Assembly (NCBI RefSeq): GCF_025790165.1
Contig: NZ_CP094970.1
Span: 1,178,001 to 1,242,000 of the forward strand
Source of the DNA: Solicola gregarius
Lineage (GTDB): Bacteria; Actinomycetota; Actinomycetes; Propionibacteriales; Nocardioidaceae
Reading direction: 5' to 3'
DNA: 64,000 nucleotides
The notes below the pieces were generated by a model. That model was not told where the DNA came from. It searched no databases and saw only the letters and a program-made list of their open reading frames with translations. Below, one piece after another: positions 48,572 to 56,939 of this stretch (position 1 is the stretch's first letter; every line of letters begins with the position of its first letter). A program made the translations under genes and the position numbers.

Positions 48572-49938
48572 GACAGAACCTCCGGGTTCGTCGGAAGCCG
48601 GCGCATCGTGATCCGGTCGATGCGTCGTCCGACCACTCGCTCGACGCGCAACCGTACGTCGACCGGCCGGCGGCCCAGCTCCTCGTCGTCGGAGTCGGGG
48701 GGCTCGGACGCGCGTACCGTGACCTCGTCGCCGGCCGCTGCGAGTCGGCCGAGCTGCTTGAGTACGAGGCCCGCGACGGTCTCGTAGTCCTCGCTGGTCG
48801 GCAGCGCGATGCCGGACTCGGTCGCGATCTCGTCGGGTCGCAGCATGCCGGACAGCCGCCAGGAGCCGTCGGGGTTCGTACGTAGCTTGGACAGCTGGGC
48901 GCGGTCGTGCTCGTCGGCGATCTCTCCGACGAGCTCCTCGACGAGGTCTTCCAGCGTGACGACGCCGTCGGTGCCGCCGTACTCGTCGACGACGACCGCC
49001 AACTGCATGCCCTGATGCCGAAGCAGCGCGAGCAGCGGATCGAGCTCCAGCGTGTCGGGCACCACGGCGGCCGGCGAGACGAACGTCTCCAGGCGGGTCG
49101 AGCGGCGACGCTCCGGCTCGATCGCGACCGCCTGCTTGATGTGGACGACGCCGAGGATGTCGTCGGTCGTCTTGCCGGTGACGGGGAACCGCGAGTGCCC
49201 GGTCTCGCGTACGGCCTCGACCAGGTCGAGCGCGGTCTGCTTGCCGTCGAGGAACCGCACCTGCATCCTTGGGGTACGGACGTCGGCGGCCGTCCGATCC
49301 CCGAACGTGATGCTGCGCGCCACCAGGTCGGCGGTCTTCGCCTCGAGTGTGCCCTCCTCCGCAGACCTGCGTACGAGCGCGTACAGCTCCTCCGGCATGC
49401 GAGCAGAGCCGAGCTCCTCCTGCGGCTCGACCTTCATCGCCCGCAGGATCCGGTTGGCCGCGCCGTTCAGCCAGCCGATGGGCCAGGCCATGGCCGCGGT
49501 GAAGGCGCGCATCGGCCGCTGCGTCGCGAAGGCGGTCGCCTGCGGGAGAGCGATCGCGACGTTCTTCGGGATGAGCTCACCGACGAGCATCGTCACGACC
49601 GTGCTGATGGCGATGCCGAGGGCGACCGCCAGCCCGGGCACGCTGCCGTCGCTGACTCCGAGGCTGTGCAGCGGCGGGCGAAGCAGGCTCGCGATCGCGG
49701 GTTCCGAGAGGTAGCCGATGAGCAGGTTCGTGAGCGTGATGCCGAGCTGCGCGCCGCTGAGCTGGGTGGAAAGGCTCCGCAACGCGCTCGCGGTGCCCGC
49801 GGCTCCACGGTCGCCCCGGTCCGCGGCGCGTTCGACGCTCGCCCGGTCGACGGTCACGAACGCGAACTCCGCGGCGACGAACACGCCGCAGGACAGCATC
49901 AGGAAGAGGGAGAGGCCGAGCAACAGCCACTCGGTCAT
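48568..49938 (-). CDS. CNNM/HlyC-CorC family membrane protein with CBS pair and CorC domain
   Basis: 456 residues. The CNNM domain (about 1-190) contains CGVFVAAEFAFVTVDR, LSTQLSGAQLGITLTNLLIGYLSEP and LVGELIPKNVAIALP. A CBS pair (about 205-335) carries GVVHIKQAV and VVVDEYGGTDGVVTLEDLVEELVGEI. The C-terminal CorC_HlyC domain (about 350-430) follows. It is the full-length member of the pair with the gene downstream. ATG 49938. Confidence 0.9.
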   Translation of the reverse strand: MTEWLLLGLSLFLMLSCGVFVAAEFAFVTVDRASVERAADRGDRGAAGTASALRSLSTQLSGAQLGITLTNLLIGYLSEPAIASLLRPPLHSLGVSDGSVPGLAVALGIAISTVVTMLVGELIPKNVAIALPQATAFATQRPMRAFTAAMAWPIGWLNGAANRILRAMKVEPQEELGSARMPEELYALVRRSAEEGTLEAKTADLVARSITFGDRTAADVRTPRMQVRFLDGKQTALDLVEAVRETGHSRFPVTGKTTDDILGVVHIKQAVAIEPERRRSTRLETFVSPAAVVPDTLELDPLLALLRHQGMQLAVVVDEYGGTDGVVTLEDLVEELVGEIADEHDRAQLSKLRTNPDGSWRLSGMLRPDEIATESGIALPTSEDYETVAGLVLKQLGRLAAAGDEVTVRASEPPDSDDEELGRRPVDVRLRVERVVGRRIDRITMRRLPTNPEVLS

Positions 49939-50108
49939 GTGGCGGCTCCGGGACTGGCCTGGGCTGATTGCGCGGTCATGTCGTACGGAGTCTAGTGCGT
50001 GCGACCGGGGCGGCGTGCCCGCCGTTTGCGCGTACCGCCCATAATGGACGGTGGTAGAGACTCCGGAAGGATCGAATCCGGGGCCTCTTGGCTGGAGAGG
50101 AACCAACT

Positions 50109-50456
50109 GTGCCGACGTACCAATATCTGTGCACCGAGTGCGGCGAACCGCTCGAGGCTCAGCAGAGCTTCAGCGACCCGTCGCTGACCGACTGCCCCGC
50201 GTGCGGGGGCCGGCTTCGCAAGGTGTTCAACGCCGTCGGAGTGGTGTTCAAGGGGTCCGGCTTCTACCGCAACGACAGCCGAGCCGCGGACAAGAGCGAG
50301 ACCTCGTCGGGCTCTGAGAAGAAGTCCGACACGTCGTCGAGCACCGGATCGGGCAACGGCTCGAGCACCGAGTCGTCCGGCGGTTCCAAGAGCGATTCGA
50401 AGCCCGCGTCCACGAACGGGTCGGACACGAAGGCAAAGACCACGGCGTCCGCCTAG
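50109..50456 (+). CDS. FmdB-family zinc-ribbon protein
   Basis: 115 residues. The N-terminal 45 residues are the FmdB zinc ribbon (PTYQYLCTECGEPLE ... LTDCPACGGRLRKVF, four cysteines) followed by VGVVFKGSGFYRND. The remaining 60 residues are a Ser/Gly/Lys-rich disordered tail. Its place between the CNNM genes and mscL matches Rv0991c in Mycobacterium, reported to be a redox-linked chaperone; that role is by analogy only. GTG 50109 is the start. Confidence 0.9.
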   Translation: MPTYQYLCTECGEPLEAQQSFSDPSLTDCPACGGRLRKVFNAVGVVFKGSGFYRNDSRAADKSETSSGSEKKSDTSSSTGSGNGSSTESSGGSKSDSKPASTNGSDTKAKTTASA

Positions 50457-50526
50457 ATCCGGTCGGCGTACCTGCGCCTGTGGACAACGGCGCCGCCGCG
50501 CGTCGAGACACCTACAGTGCCCTGAT

Positions 50527-51205
50527 GTGAAGGCACCGACCCCCGAATCCTCCGAGAGCCCGCTCCGCTCGGTCGTGCGTGGCGCGCGCCGGCTCGTCCT
50601 CGCCCACCGGCGGCTCGTTGCCGCCGCCTGCGCGGCGCTCGCGGTGGCCTGCGCGCTGTCCGCGCTGCGCCCCGCCGATCCCCCCGACCCGGCCCGTCGT
50701 CGTGGCGACCCGTGACCTGGTGTCGGGCACGACGCTGTCCGACGACGACGTCGAGATCCGTCACGTACGCGCCGATGACGCCGCCACGCATGCGTACGAC
50801 GAGGTCCAATCCGTCGTCGGCGAGGTGATCGGTGCGCCCGTACGCCGTGGCGAGCCGCTCACCGACATGCGGCTGCTCACGTCCGACCTGCTCGCGGGAT
50901 ATCCCGACGGTTCGTCGCTGGCCACCGTCCGGGTCACCGACCCCCAGTCGCTGTGGGGCGTCGAGGTCGGCACGTACGTCGACGTGGTCGGTGTCGACGT
51001 CGACGGCGGGAGTCGTGGGCGGGTCCTCGCCGAGCACGCCCAGGTCGTCGCGATGCCCACCACGGAGCAAGACCCGACGACAGGGATGTCCGCGGGTGCC
51101 GCAGTCGTCGTCAGCGTGCCACCCGATGAGGCCGTCACCCTCACCGACTCCGCCGGCAGAATGCAGTTCGGCGTCGTCGTATCCAGGGCGCAAATGAATC
51201 AGTAA
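50527..51205 (+). pseudogene. SAF-domain protein (CpaB/RcpC-like), frameshifted in a C6 run
   Basis: The N-terminal part (GTG 50527; a basic stretch, then LVAAACAALAVACALSALRP) is a single membrane anchor in one frame. The SAF domain (PVVVATRDLVSGTTLSDDDVE, then GEVIGAPVRRGEPLTDMRLL, through QFGVVVSRAQMNQ) is in another. The frames join if one C is removed from the six at 50680-50685 (giving DPPTRPVVVATRD). Everything else is intact, so this is a one-base slippage event or sequencing error. SAF proteins of this type are periplasmic parts of Flp pilus assembly. Here the gene lies between fmdB and mscL, away from any pilus cluster, so function is unclear. Confidence 0.82.
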
Positions 51206-51249
51206 CCGTACTTTCGGTATGAACTCGGGTAGCGTACGGCCTTGGAAAT

Positions 51250-51263
51250 ACCCGATCTCGGGT
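51250..51263. promoter_or_regulatory. 14-base dyad upstream of mscL
   Basis: ACCCGA-TC-TCGGGT, a perfect palindrome 24-37 bases before the mscL start, in a region lower in GC than its surroundings. It could be an operator or a small 5'-leader hairpin. No known regulator fits. Confidence 0.4.
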
Positions 51264-51286
51264 TAAATCGGAACGAGGGATTTCAG

Positions 51287-51688
51287 ATGCTCAAGGGATT
51301 CAAAGACTTCATCATGCGAGGAAACCTCGTCGAGCTTGCGGTCGCCTTCGTCATTGGCATCGCATTCGCTGCGGTCGTGACCTCGCTGGTCGACAACATC
51401 ATCATGCCGTTGATCGGAAAGATCGGTGGTCAGCCGGACTTCAGCGGCATCGAGGTCGCCGACATTCCGGTCGGCCAGTTCATCAATGACTTCGTGGCGT
51501 TCCTGATCATCTCGGCCGCCGTCTACTTCTTGGTCGTGGTGCCGTACAACAAGTTCAACGAGAAGTTCCGCAAGGGCGACGAGATCGACGCGACGCCTCC
51601 GGATATCGCGCTGCTCACCGAGATCCGCGACATTCTCTCTGCCGACACCGCTGGCGGCACGGCGGGCGGCGGCAACCACTCGGCCTAG
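51287..51688 (+). CDS. mscL: large-conductance mechanosensitive channel MscL
   Basis: 133 residues. The pentameric channel opens under membrane tension to release solutes in osmotic downshock. MLKGFKDFIMRGNLVELAVAFVIG is the amphipathic helix plus TM1; VTSLVDNIIMPLIG is the TM1 end; DFVAFLIISAAVYFLVVVPYNKF is TM2; and LLTEIRDIL is the C-terminal bundle helix. ATG 51287 is the only start that gives the standard N-terminus. Confidence 0.96.
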   Translation: MLKGFKDFIMRGNLVELAVAFVIGIAFAAVVTSLVDNIIMPLIGKIGGQPDFSGIEVADIPVGQFINDFVAFLIISAAVYFLVVVPYNKFNEKFRKGDEIDATPPDIALLTEIRDILSADTAGGTAGGGNHSA

Positions 51689-51879
51689 CTCAGCCGTGAT
51701 GGGGCGGGACGTCCCGGAGCAGCTCGTCGTCCCGCGAATCGTCGCGGTCTCCCCACGACTGCGCAGACTCGTCTCGAGTCCCTTCGGGAAGCAGGTCGCC
51801 GAACACCTCGGTGGCCTGCTTCTCGCGTCGGTGCCGGGCCTGCTCGGGGCGTTCCTGACCTCGGTCGCGCCGGGGCTTC

Positions 51880-52791
51880 TCAGCCAACGCCGGCCTCGAC
51901 AAGCGGTCGCAGCCAGTCGGCGCCGAACTCGTCCTTGGTCGGCTTCCAGCCGGCGACGCGGGCGTACCGCTCGGCGCTGACCCGCTGCGACCTCGTCATC
52001 CACTCGAGCCGCTCACCGCCGAGCTTGACCACGAGACGTGGGTAGAACGAGCACTCGTCCTGCTCGGCCACCTCGGCGTACACGGCAGCGAGCTCGCCGC
52101 GCCGGATGGGGGCGGCGCCGACGTTGTAGATGCCTGTCGGAGCGGTCAGCGCGGCGAGCACGGCGGATCCGACGTCATCGGAATGGATCACGTGCGTCCA
52201 GCTGTCGGGGTTGCCCATGCCGATGGCGTGCCCGGCTCGGGCTCGGGCGAGGCGGCGCCGGGTGAGGGCATCGTCGCCGATGATGTTGCCGAAGCGCAGC
52301 ACGACGGACTCCCGCGATGCGCAGGCGAAGTCTTGGGCGTGCGTCTCGGCCAGTACGACGGGCTCGGCGACGCGGGTCACCTCGATGGGGCTCGACTCCG
52401 TGATCCAGTCGTCGCCCGCGTCGGCGTACAGGAACGAGACGCTCTCCTGGATGAGGCGGGGTGCTCCGGCGTCGCGCGCGGCGGCGGCGACGATCCGTGA
52501 ACCCTCGGATCGGATGCGGTCGTTGACCCGCCAGGCACGCGGGCGAAGGCCGGTCGCGCTCACGGGGACATGGGTCGCCAGGTTGCAGACGACATCGCAA
52601 CCGGACATGGCCTCGGCCAGGCTCTGCTGGTCGAAGAGGCTGCCCGGCGCGGGCTTGACGTTCATGCTCTCCAGGACCTGGGCTCGCTCGGGATGCCGGG
52701 CCAGACCAACAACCTGGTGGCCGGCGCTGTGCAGGACGCTGGTGACAGCTCGCCCCATGACGCCGGTCGCGCCAGTCACAAAGACCTTCAC
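51880..52791 (-). CDS. NAD-dependent epimerase/dehydratase family protein
   Basis: 303 residues of the extended SDR class. NAD-binding KVFVTGATGVMGRAV (TGATGxxG) is followed by CDVVCNLATHVPV and the S-x-Y region in QESVSFLYADAG; the Y-x3-K motif is not clearly kept, so it may be an atypical (NAD-binding-10-like) member. Later RFGNIIGDD and THVIHSDDVGSAVLAAL are typical. GTG 52791 is the start. Substrate unknown; such proteins act on nucleotide sugars or flavonoid-like ketones. Confidence 0.83.
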   Translation of the reverse strand: MKVFVTGATGVMGRAVTSVLHSAGHQVVGLARHPERAQVLESMNVKPAPGSLFDQQSLAEAMSGCDVVCNLATHVPVSATGLRPRAWRVNDRIRSEGSRIVAAAARDAGAPRLIQESVSFLYADAGDDWITESSPIEVTRVAEPVVLAETHAQDFACASRESVVLRFGNIIGDDALTRRRLARARAGHAIGMGNPDSWTHVIHSDDVGSAVLAALTAPTGIYNVGAAPIRRGELAAVYAEVAEQDECSFYPRLVVKLGGERLEWMTRSQRVSAERYARVAGWKPTKDEFGADWLRPLVEAGVG

Positions 52792-52959
52792 TGAAATAAC
52801 TCTCCCTCGATCATGCCCGCGAGGATCACCCGCAGACCCTGATTACGGAATGATAACGGAAGATTCACCGTTGGGAACCCGAACGGTCGGACGAAAGGCA
52901 GCACCCACCGCCGAGGACCCGAACACTCGGCGCGGCGCGGCCGGGATTACAGTCCGGGC

Positions 52960-53910
52960 ATGGCTCACGGAACCCACGACTACGAGAACGACCCGCGTAA
53001 CGACCGGGTCCTGATCTACGTCAACGGCGAGCTCGTCCCGCGCGACCGGGCGACGGTCTCGGTGTTCGACGCCGGGTACGTGCTCGGCGACGGAATCTGG
53101 GAGGGGCTACGGGTCAGCGGCGGGCACCCGGCGTTCCTCGAACAGCACCTCGACCGGCTGTACGAGGGGGCCCAGGCCCTGCTGATCGACGTCGGTCTCG
53201 ACCGCACCGAGCTGACGGCGGCGATCTACCGGACGCTGCAGGCCAACGACATGACCGATGGTGTCCACGTACGCCTGATGGTCACCCGCGGCGTCAAGAG
53301 CACGCCGTACCAGGACCCGCGCGTCACGGTCGGGCCCGCGACGATCGTGATCATCTGCGAGCACAAAGACCCGCTGCCCGACACCGTCTCGCGCGGCATC
53401 TCGCTCTTCACGACCCACGTACGCCGGGCGACCCCCGACACACTCGACCCGAAGCTCAACGCACACAGCAAGCTCAACGACATCACCGCCTGCATCCAGG
53501 CGTACACCGCCGGGGCCGACGAGGCGCTGATGCTCGACCCGCACGGCTTCGTGGCGACGTGCAACAGCACCCATTTCTTCATCGTGCGTACCGGCGACGA
53601 CGGCGAGCCCGAGGTGTGGACCTCCGACGGCCGGTTCTGCCTCGGTGGCATCACCCGCGCGAACGTCCTCCGCAGCTGCCGCAACAGCGGCATCGCGGCG
53701 CGCGAGACGACGTTCAGCCTGACCGACGTCTACTCCGCAGACGAGGCGTTCGTGACCGGCACCTTTGCGGGGTTGGTTCCGGTGCACACGGTCGACGGAC
53801 GCACGATCGGGTCGGGCACCCGCGGCCCGGTCGTCGAACGGCTGCAGGGTCTGTACAAGGAGTTCGTGTCGGCCGACGTCGCCGAGCGGACGGCACCGGT
53901 GTCGCCGTGA
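52960..53910 (+). CDS. class IV PLP-dependent aminotransferase (BCAT/D-amino-acid aminotransferase-like)
   Basis: 316 residues of fold-type IV. YVNGELVPRDRATVSVFDAGYVLGDGIWEGLRV is the family start. The PLP lysine is expected at the K of NAHSKLNDITACI. FVATCNSTHFFIV (cf. E-x-S-x-x-N-x-F) lacks the usual glutamate, and GGITRANVL is the C-terminal motif. It transaminates branched-chain or D-amino acids; the substrate is not readable. The next gene, a sulfotransferase-like protein, starts in a GTGA overlap, a pairing that suggests a joint pathway. Confidence 0.88.
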   Translation: MAHGTHDYENDPRNDRVLIYVNGELVPRDRATVSVFDAGYVLGDGIWEGLRVSGGHPAFLEQHLDRLYEGAQALLIDVGLDRTELTAAIYRTLQANDMTDGVHVRLMVTRGVKSTPYQDPRVTVGPATIVIICEHKDPLPDTVSRGISLFTTHVRRATPDTLDPKLNAHSKLNDITACIQAYTAGADEALMLDPHGFVATCNSTHFFIVRTGDDGEPEVWTSDGRFCLGGITRANVLRSCRNSGIAARETTFSLTDVYSADEAFVTGTFAGLVPVHTVDGRTIGSGTRGPVVERLQGLYKEFVSADVAERTAPVSP

Positions 53911-54626
53911 CCGTGCGCGTCGCGATGTGGTCGGGCCCGCGCAACATCTCGACCGCGCTGATGCGCTCCTGGGAGAACCGCCCCGACACTGCCGTGCTCG
54001 ACGAGCCGATGTACGCCGCGTATCTCTCCCGCACCCGGCTCGACCACCCGGGACGAGACGAGATCATCGCGTCCCAGGACGCCGACCTCGGCCGCGTCGT
54101 CGAGATGCTGCTGTCCCGCGACGACGCCGCGGTGCTGTACGCGAAGCACATGGCCCAGCACGTTCCCGACGACATGGACCTCGCCTGGACCCTCCGCCAG
54201 CACAACGCGCTGTTGATCCGCGAGCCGCGTGAGGTCGTCGCGTCGTACGTCCGTGCGCGCGAGTCGTGCGAGCCGGCGGACATCGGGTTGCTCCAACAGT
54301 CGCGACTACACGCGTACTGGCGCGAGCACGACCTCGACGTGCCGGTCATCGACTCGGCCGACTTCCTGCAGGACCCGGAGGCGTACCTGCGGCATCTCTG
54401 TGCCTGGGCGGGCATCGTCTTCGACGCGGCGATGCTGTCGTGGCCCGCCGGCCCGCGAGACAGCGACGGCGTTTGGGCGAAGTACTGGTACGACGCCGTA
54501 CACGCGTCGACGGGCTTTTCCTCCTGGCACCCGCGCGAGGTCACGCTGTCGGAGCACGACTCCACCGTCGCGGAGGCCTGTCGCGAGGCGTACGACGATC
54601 TGCGGGCCACGCGCCTTAGGATCTAG
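53907..54626 (+). CDS. sulfotransferase-like P-loop protein
   Basis: 239 residues. The phosphosulfate-site loop is VAMWSGPRNISTALMRSWENRPDT, typical of a small branched-chain-aminotransferase-linked sulfotransferase/HAD-like group. LLIREPREVVASYVRAR is the 3'-phosphate-binding region (R and S). YAKHMAQH also matches. It is coupled to the aminotransferase by GTGA. The acceptor is unknown; a modified amino-acid or keto-acid product is suggested only by context. Confidence 0.78.
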   Translation: MTVRVAMWSGPRNISTALMRSWENRPDTAVLDEPMYAAYLSRTRLDHPGRDEIIASQDADLGRVVEMLLSRDDAAVLYAKHMAQHVPDDMDLAWTLRQHNALLIREPREVVASYVRARESCEPADIGLLQQSRLHAYWREHDLDVPVIDSADFLQDPEAYLRHLCAWAGIVFDAAMLSWPAGPRDSDGVWAKYWYDAVHASTGFSSWHPREVTLSEHDSTVAEACREAYDDLRATRLRI

Positions 54627-54668
54627 TCGGGCCGCACCGAGAATCTCCCTGCGATGTGAGAGGCGACG

Positions 54669-56285
54669 ATGGAGCTGCTGGTCATCGGCGTTCTCGGCCT
54701 GCTGGTGATCGCGGGATGCGGCGTCCTGGCCGACCGCATCGGACTCGCCGCGCCGCTCGTCCTCGTCGTGGTCGGCATCGCGATCAGCGTGCTCCCGTTC
54801 ACTCCGGAGATCGAGATCGAGCCGGAGCTGATCCTCGCCGGCCTGCTGCCACCGTTGCTCTACTCGGCGGCGGTCTCGGTGCCGACCATGAACCTCCGCC
54901 GCGACTTCGGCGCGGTCGGCGGGTTGTCGATCGCGCTCGTGGTGCTGAGCTCGCTCGTGCTCGGCGCGTTCTTCTCGTGGGCCATCCCCGGTCTCGACTT
55001 CGCGTGGGGTGTCGCACTCGGTGCGGTGATCAGCCCGACCGATGCCGCCGCCAACGCGATCGCGAAGCGGATGGGCGTCGCACCGCGGGTGATGGTGATA
55101 CTCGAGGGCGAAAGTCTGTTCAACGATGCGACCGCGCTGGTGCTGCTGCGAACCGCTGTCGCGACCGCGGCCGCCTCGTTCTCCCTGTGGCAGACGCTCG
55201 GCAAGTTCGCGTTCGCGGTGGGTGCGGCCGTCGTCATCGGGTTCGTCGTCGGGCACTTGGGCGTGTACGCCCGCGCGCGCGTCGACGACTCGGCCATCAA
55301 CACGGTGCTGTCCTTCACGGTCCCGTTCGTCGCGTCGATCCCGGCGGAGGCCGTCGACGCATCCGGTCTCGTCGCGGCCGTTGTCGCGGGCGTCGTCACC
55401 GGGTGGCACGGCCCGCGCGACCTGTCGCCGCAGCACCGGCTGTCGGACACCCAGAACTGGCGTACGGTCGAGCTGGTGCTCGAGGGCGCGATCTTCCTAC
55501 TGATGGGTCTCGAGCTGTCCGCCGTGATCGGCGACGTACACGAGAGCGACACCGGGATCGGCCCCGCGGTCGGGTTGTCCCTTGTCGCATTGACTCTCAC
55601 GATCCTCATTCGCGCGGCGTACACCGCGCCGCTGCTCCGAGCGCTGCGCCGGCGATCCGAGCGCCGGCAGCGCCTGGGCCCTCGCCTCAACGAGATACAC
55701 GAGCGCCTTCACGATCCGGAGAAGGTCGCCGAGATCGAGGGGCGAGCGGCGCGCCGAACCCGCAGGCGTACCTTCGACATCGAGCGCTTCCGGGTTCGGA
55801 TTCGGCGGTTGATGGCCGATCTGGACTACTACCTCGAGTCGCCGCTCAGCTGGCGCGACGGCGGCGTGCTGGTGTGGTCCGGGATGCGAGGCGCGGTCAC
55901 GGTCGCCGCCGCGCAGACGTTGCCGGAGGACGCGCCACACCGCTCGGTGCTGGTCCTGATCGCGTACGCGGTCGCGACGTTCTCCCTGCTCATCCAGGGC
56001 GGCACGCTCTCCACCGCCGTACGGCTCCTCCGACCGTCAGCGCCCGATCCCGAGCACGAGCGGGAGGAGCGTGCGCAGATCCTGACGCTGCTCCGCGCGG
56101 TGGAGGTGCCCGCCGACGACCTCTCGCCCAAGCAGCATGCGCTCGCGCTGGTGCGCGCGAGACGGGTCGCCCTGCTGAACGTACGCGACGACGGCTCGTA
56201 CGACGCCGAGGGACTCACGGCGGCGCTCGAGTCCCTCGACGCGCAGGAGATCAGCCTCGTATCGCAGGGAGATCCGTCCGCCTAG
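54669..56285 (+). CDS. Na+/H+ antiporter, CPA1 (NhaP-like) family
   Basis: 538 residues, about twelve to thirteen spans. Ion-site motifs are ALGAVISPTDAAANAIAKR and ILEGESLFNDATALVLLR, both typical of CPA1. LLPPLLYSAAVSVPT and the late SGMRGAVTVAAAQTLP are also conserved. A long hydrophilic insertion (about 335-395) precedes the last spans, and a cytoplasmic helical tail ends the protein. It exchanges cytoplasmic Na+ or K+ for external protons. It converges on the methyltransferase gene across a family 2 palindrome. Confidence 0.93.
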   Translation: MELLVIGVLGLLVIAGCGVLADRIGLAAPLVLVVVGIAISVLPFTPEIEIEPELILAGLLPPLLYSAAVSVPTMNLRRDFGAVGGLSIALVVLSSLVLGAFFSWAIPGLDFAWGVALGAVISPTDAAANAIAKRMGVAPRVMVILEGESLFNDATALVLLRTAVATAAASFSLWQTLGKFAFAVGAAVVIGFVVGHLGVYARARVDDSAINTVLSFTVPFVASIPAEAVDASGLVAAVVAGVVTGWHGPRDLSPQHRLSDTQNWRTVELVLEGAIFLLMGLELSAVIGDVHESDTGIGPAVGLSLVALTLTILIRAAYTAPLLRALRRRSERRQRLGPRLNEIHERLHDPEKVAEIEGRAARRTRRRTFDIERFRVRIRRLMADLDYYLESPLSWRDGGVLVWSGMRGAVTVAAAQTLPEDAPHRSVLVLIAYAVATFSLLIQGGTLSTAVRLLRPSAPDPEHEREERAQILTLLRAVEVPADDLSPKQHALALVRARRVALLNVRDDGSYDAEGLTAALESLDAQEISLVSQGDPSA

Positions 56286-56286
56286 G

Positions 56287-56353
56287 CTCCGTGGCCATGA
56301 CGTTTCGGCCCCGGTTTTCGCCGCGGATGGGCTGAAAGGTCATGCTCACGGGG
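56287..56353. repeat. dispersed palindrome, family 2, copy C
   Basis: Imperfect inverted repeat starting CTCCGTGGCCATGACGTTTC and ending GGTCATGCTCACGGGG, centred near 56320. It fills the junction between the convergent antiporter and methyltransferase genes and covers the latter's stop. Flanks match copy A (CCGTGGGCATGACGT); the centre is different. Probable terminator. Confidence 0.6.
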
Positions 56354-56939
56354 CGGATGCTGGCTTGGTCGCCCTGCCGCCGATGTACGGCGACCGGACG
56401 CCGAACCCCATCGGCAGCTCGAACCAACGCAGCTCGTCGATCGCCAGATCTGATCGCTCGATCGCTTCCCAGGTACGCCGCCGCGGATCGCAGCCGTGGT
56501 CGACCACCCGAGAGACCGGCGCCCACGCCCGCGCGGCCCGGTTGCTCCACGTACCCGCCGGCGGCACGACATGCTCGAAGAACACGAACGCGCCCCCGGG
56601 CCGGAGAACGCGGACGACCTCGGCCAGTACGCGTTCCTGGTCGCGAACGGAGCAGAGCACGATCGTCGCGAGTACCGCGTCGACGCTCGCGTCCTCGACG
56701 GGCAACCGTTCCGCCCGACCGGCAAGCACGTCGGCGGTGCCGCGGAACCGATCCGCCTTCCGCCGCAACGCGCGGCGACGCGATGCCGACGGCTCGAGCC
56801 CGATCCAACGGTCGGCCCTGGCCAGGGACTGCAGGTTCGCCCCTTTGCCCGCACCGATCTCGAGCACCGTACCCGTGAGCGAGCCGATCAGCTCGCGCTT
56901 CAGGGAGTCGTACGCCGCGGGCGTACCCAAGGTGCTCAT
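56346..56939 (-). CDS. class I SAM-dependent methyltransferase
   Basis: 197 residues. Motif I is TVLEIGAGKGANLQSLA, the acidic end of strand 2 is GLEPS, and the post-motif region is LPVEDASVDAVLATIVLCSV with VLRPGGAFVFFEHVVPP, as in the Methyltransf_11/UbiE-like group. Its ATG overlaps the stop of the aldo-keto reductase gene (ATGA). The substrate is unknown, perhaps a phospholipid or quinone-like molecule given the FEHV group. Confidence 0.87.
   Translation of the reverse strand: MSTLGTPAAYDSLKRELIGSLTGTVLEIGAGKGANLQSLARADRWIGLEPSASRRRALRRKADRFRGTADVLAGRAERLPVEDASVDAVLATIVLCSVRDQERVLAEVVRVLRPGGAFVFFEHVVPPAGTWSNRAARAWAPVSRVVDHGCDPRRRTWEAIERSDLAIDELRWFELPMGFGVRSPYIGGRATKPASAP

Noticed and set aside
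51690-51980. Two overlapping short ORFs (plus 51696-51980, minus 51690-51902) between mscL and the epimerase
   Set aside because: Neither has a recognisable family or a convincing ribosome site, and each overlaps the other or the epimerase gene.
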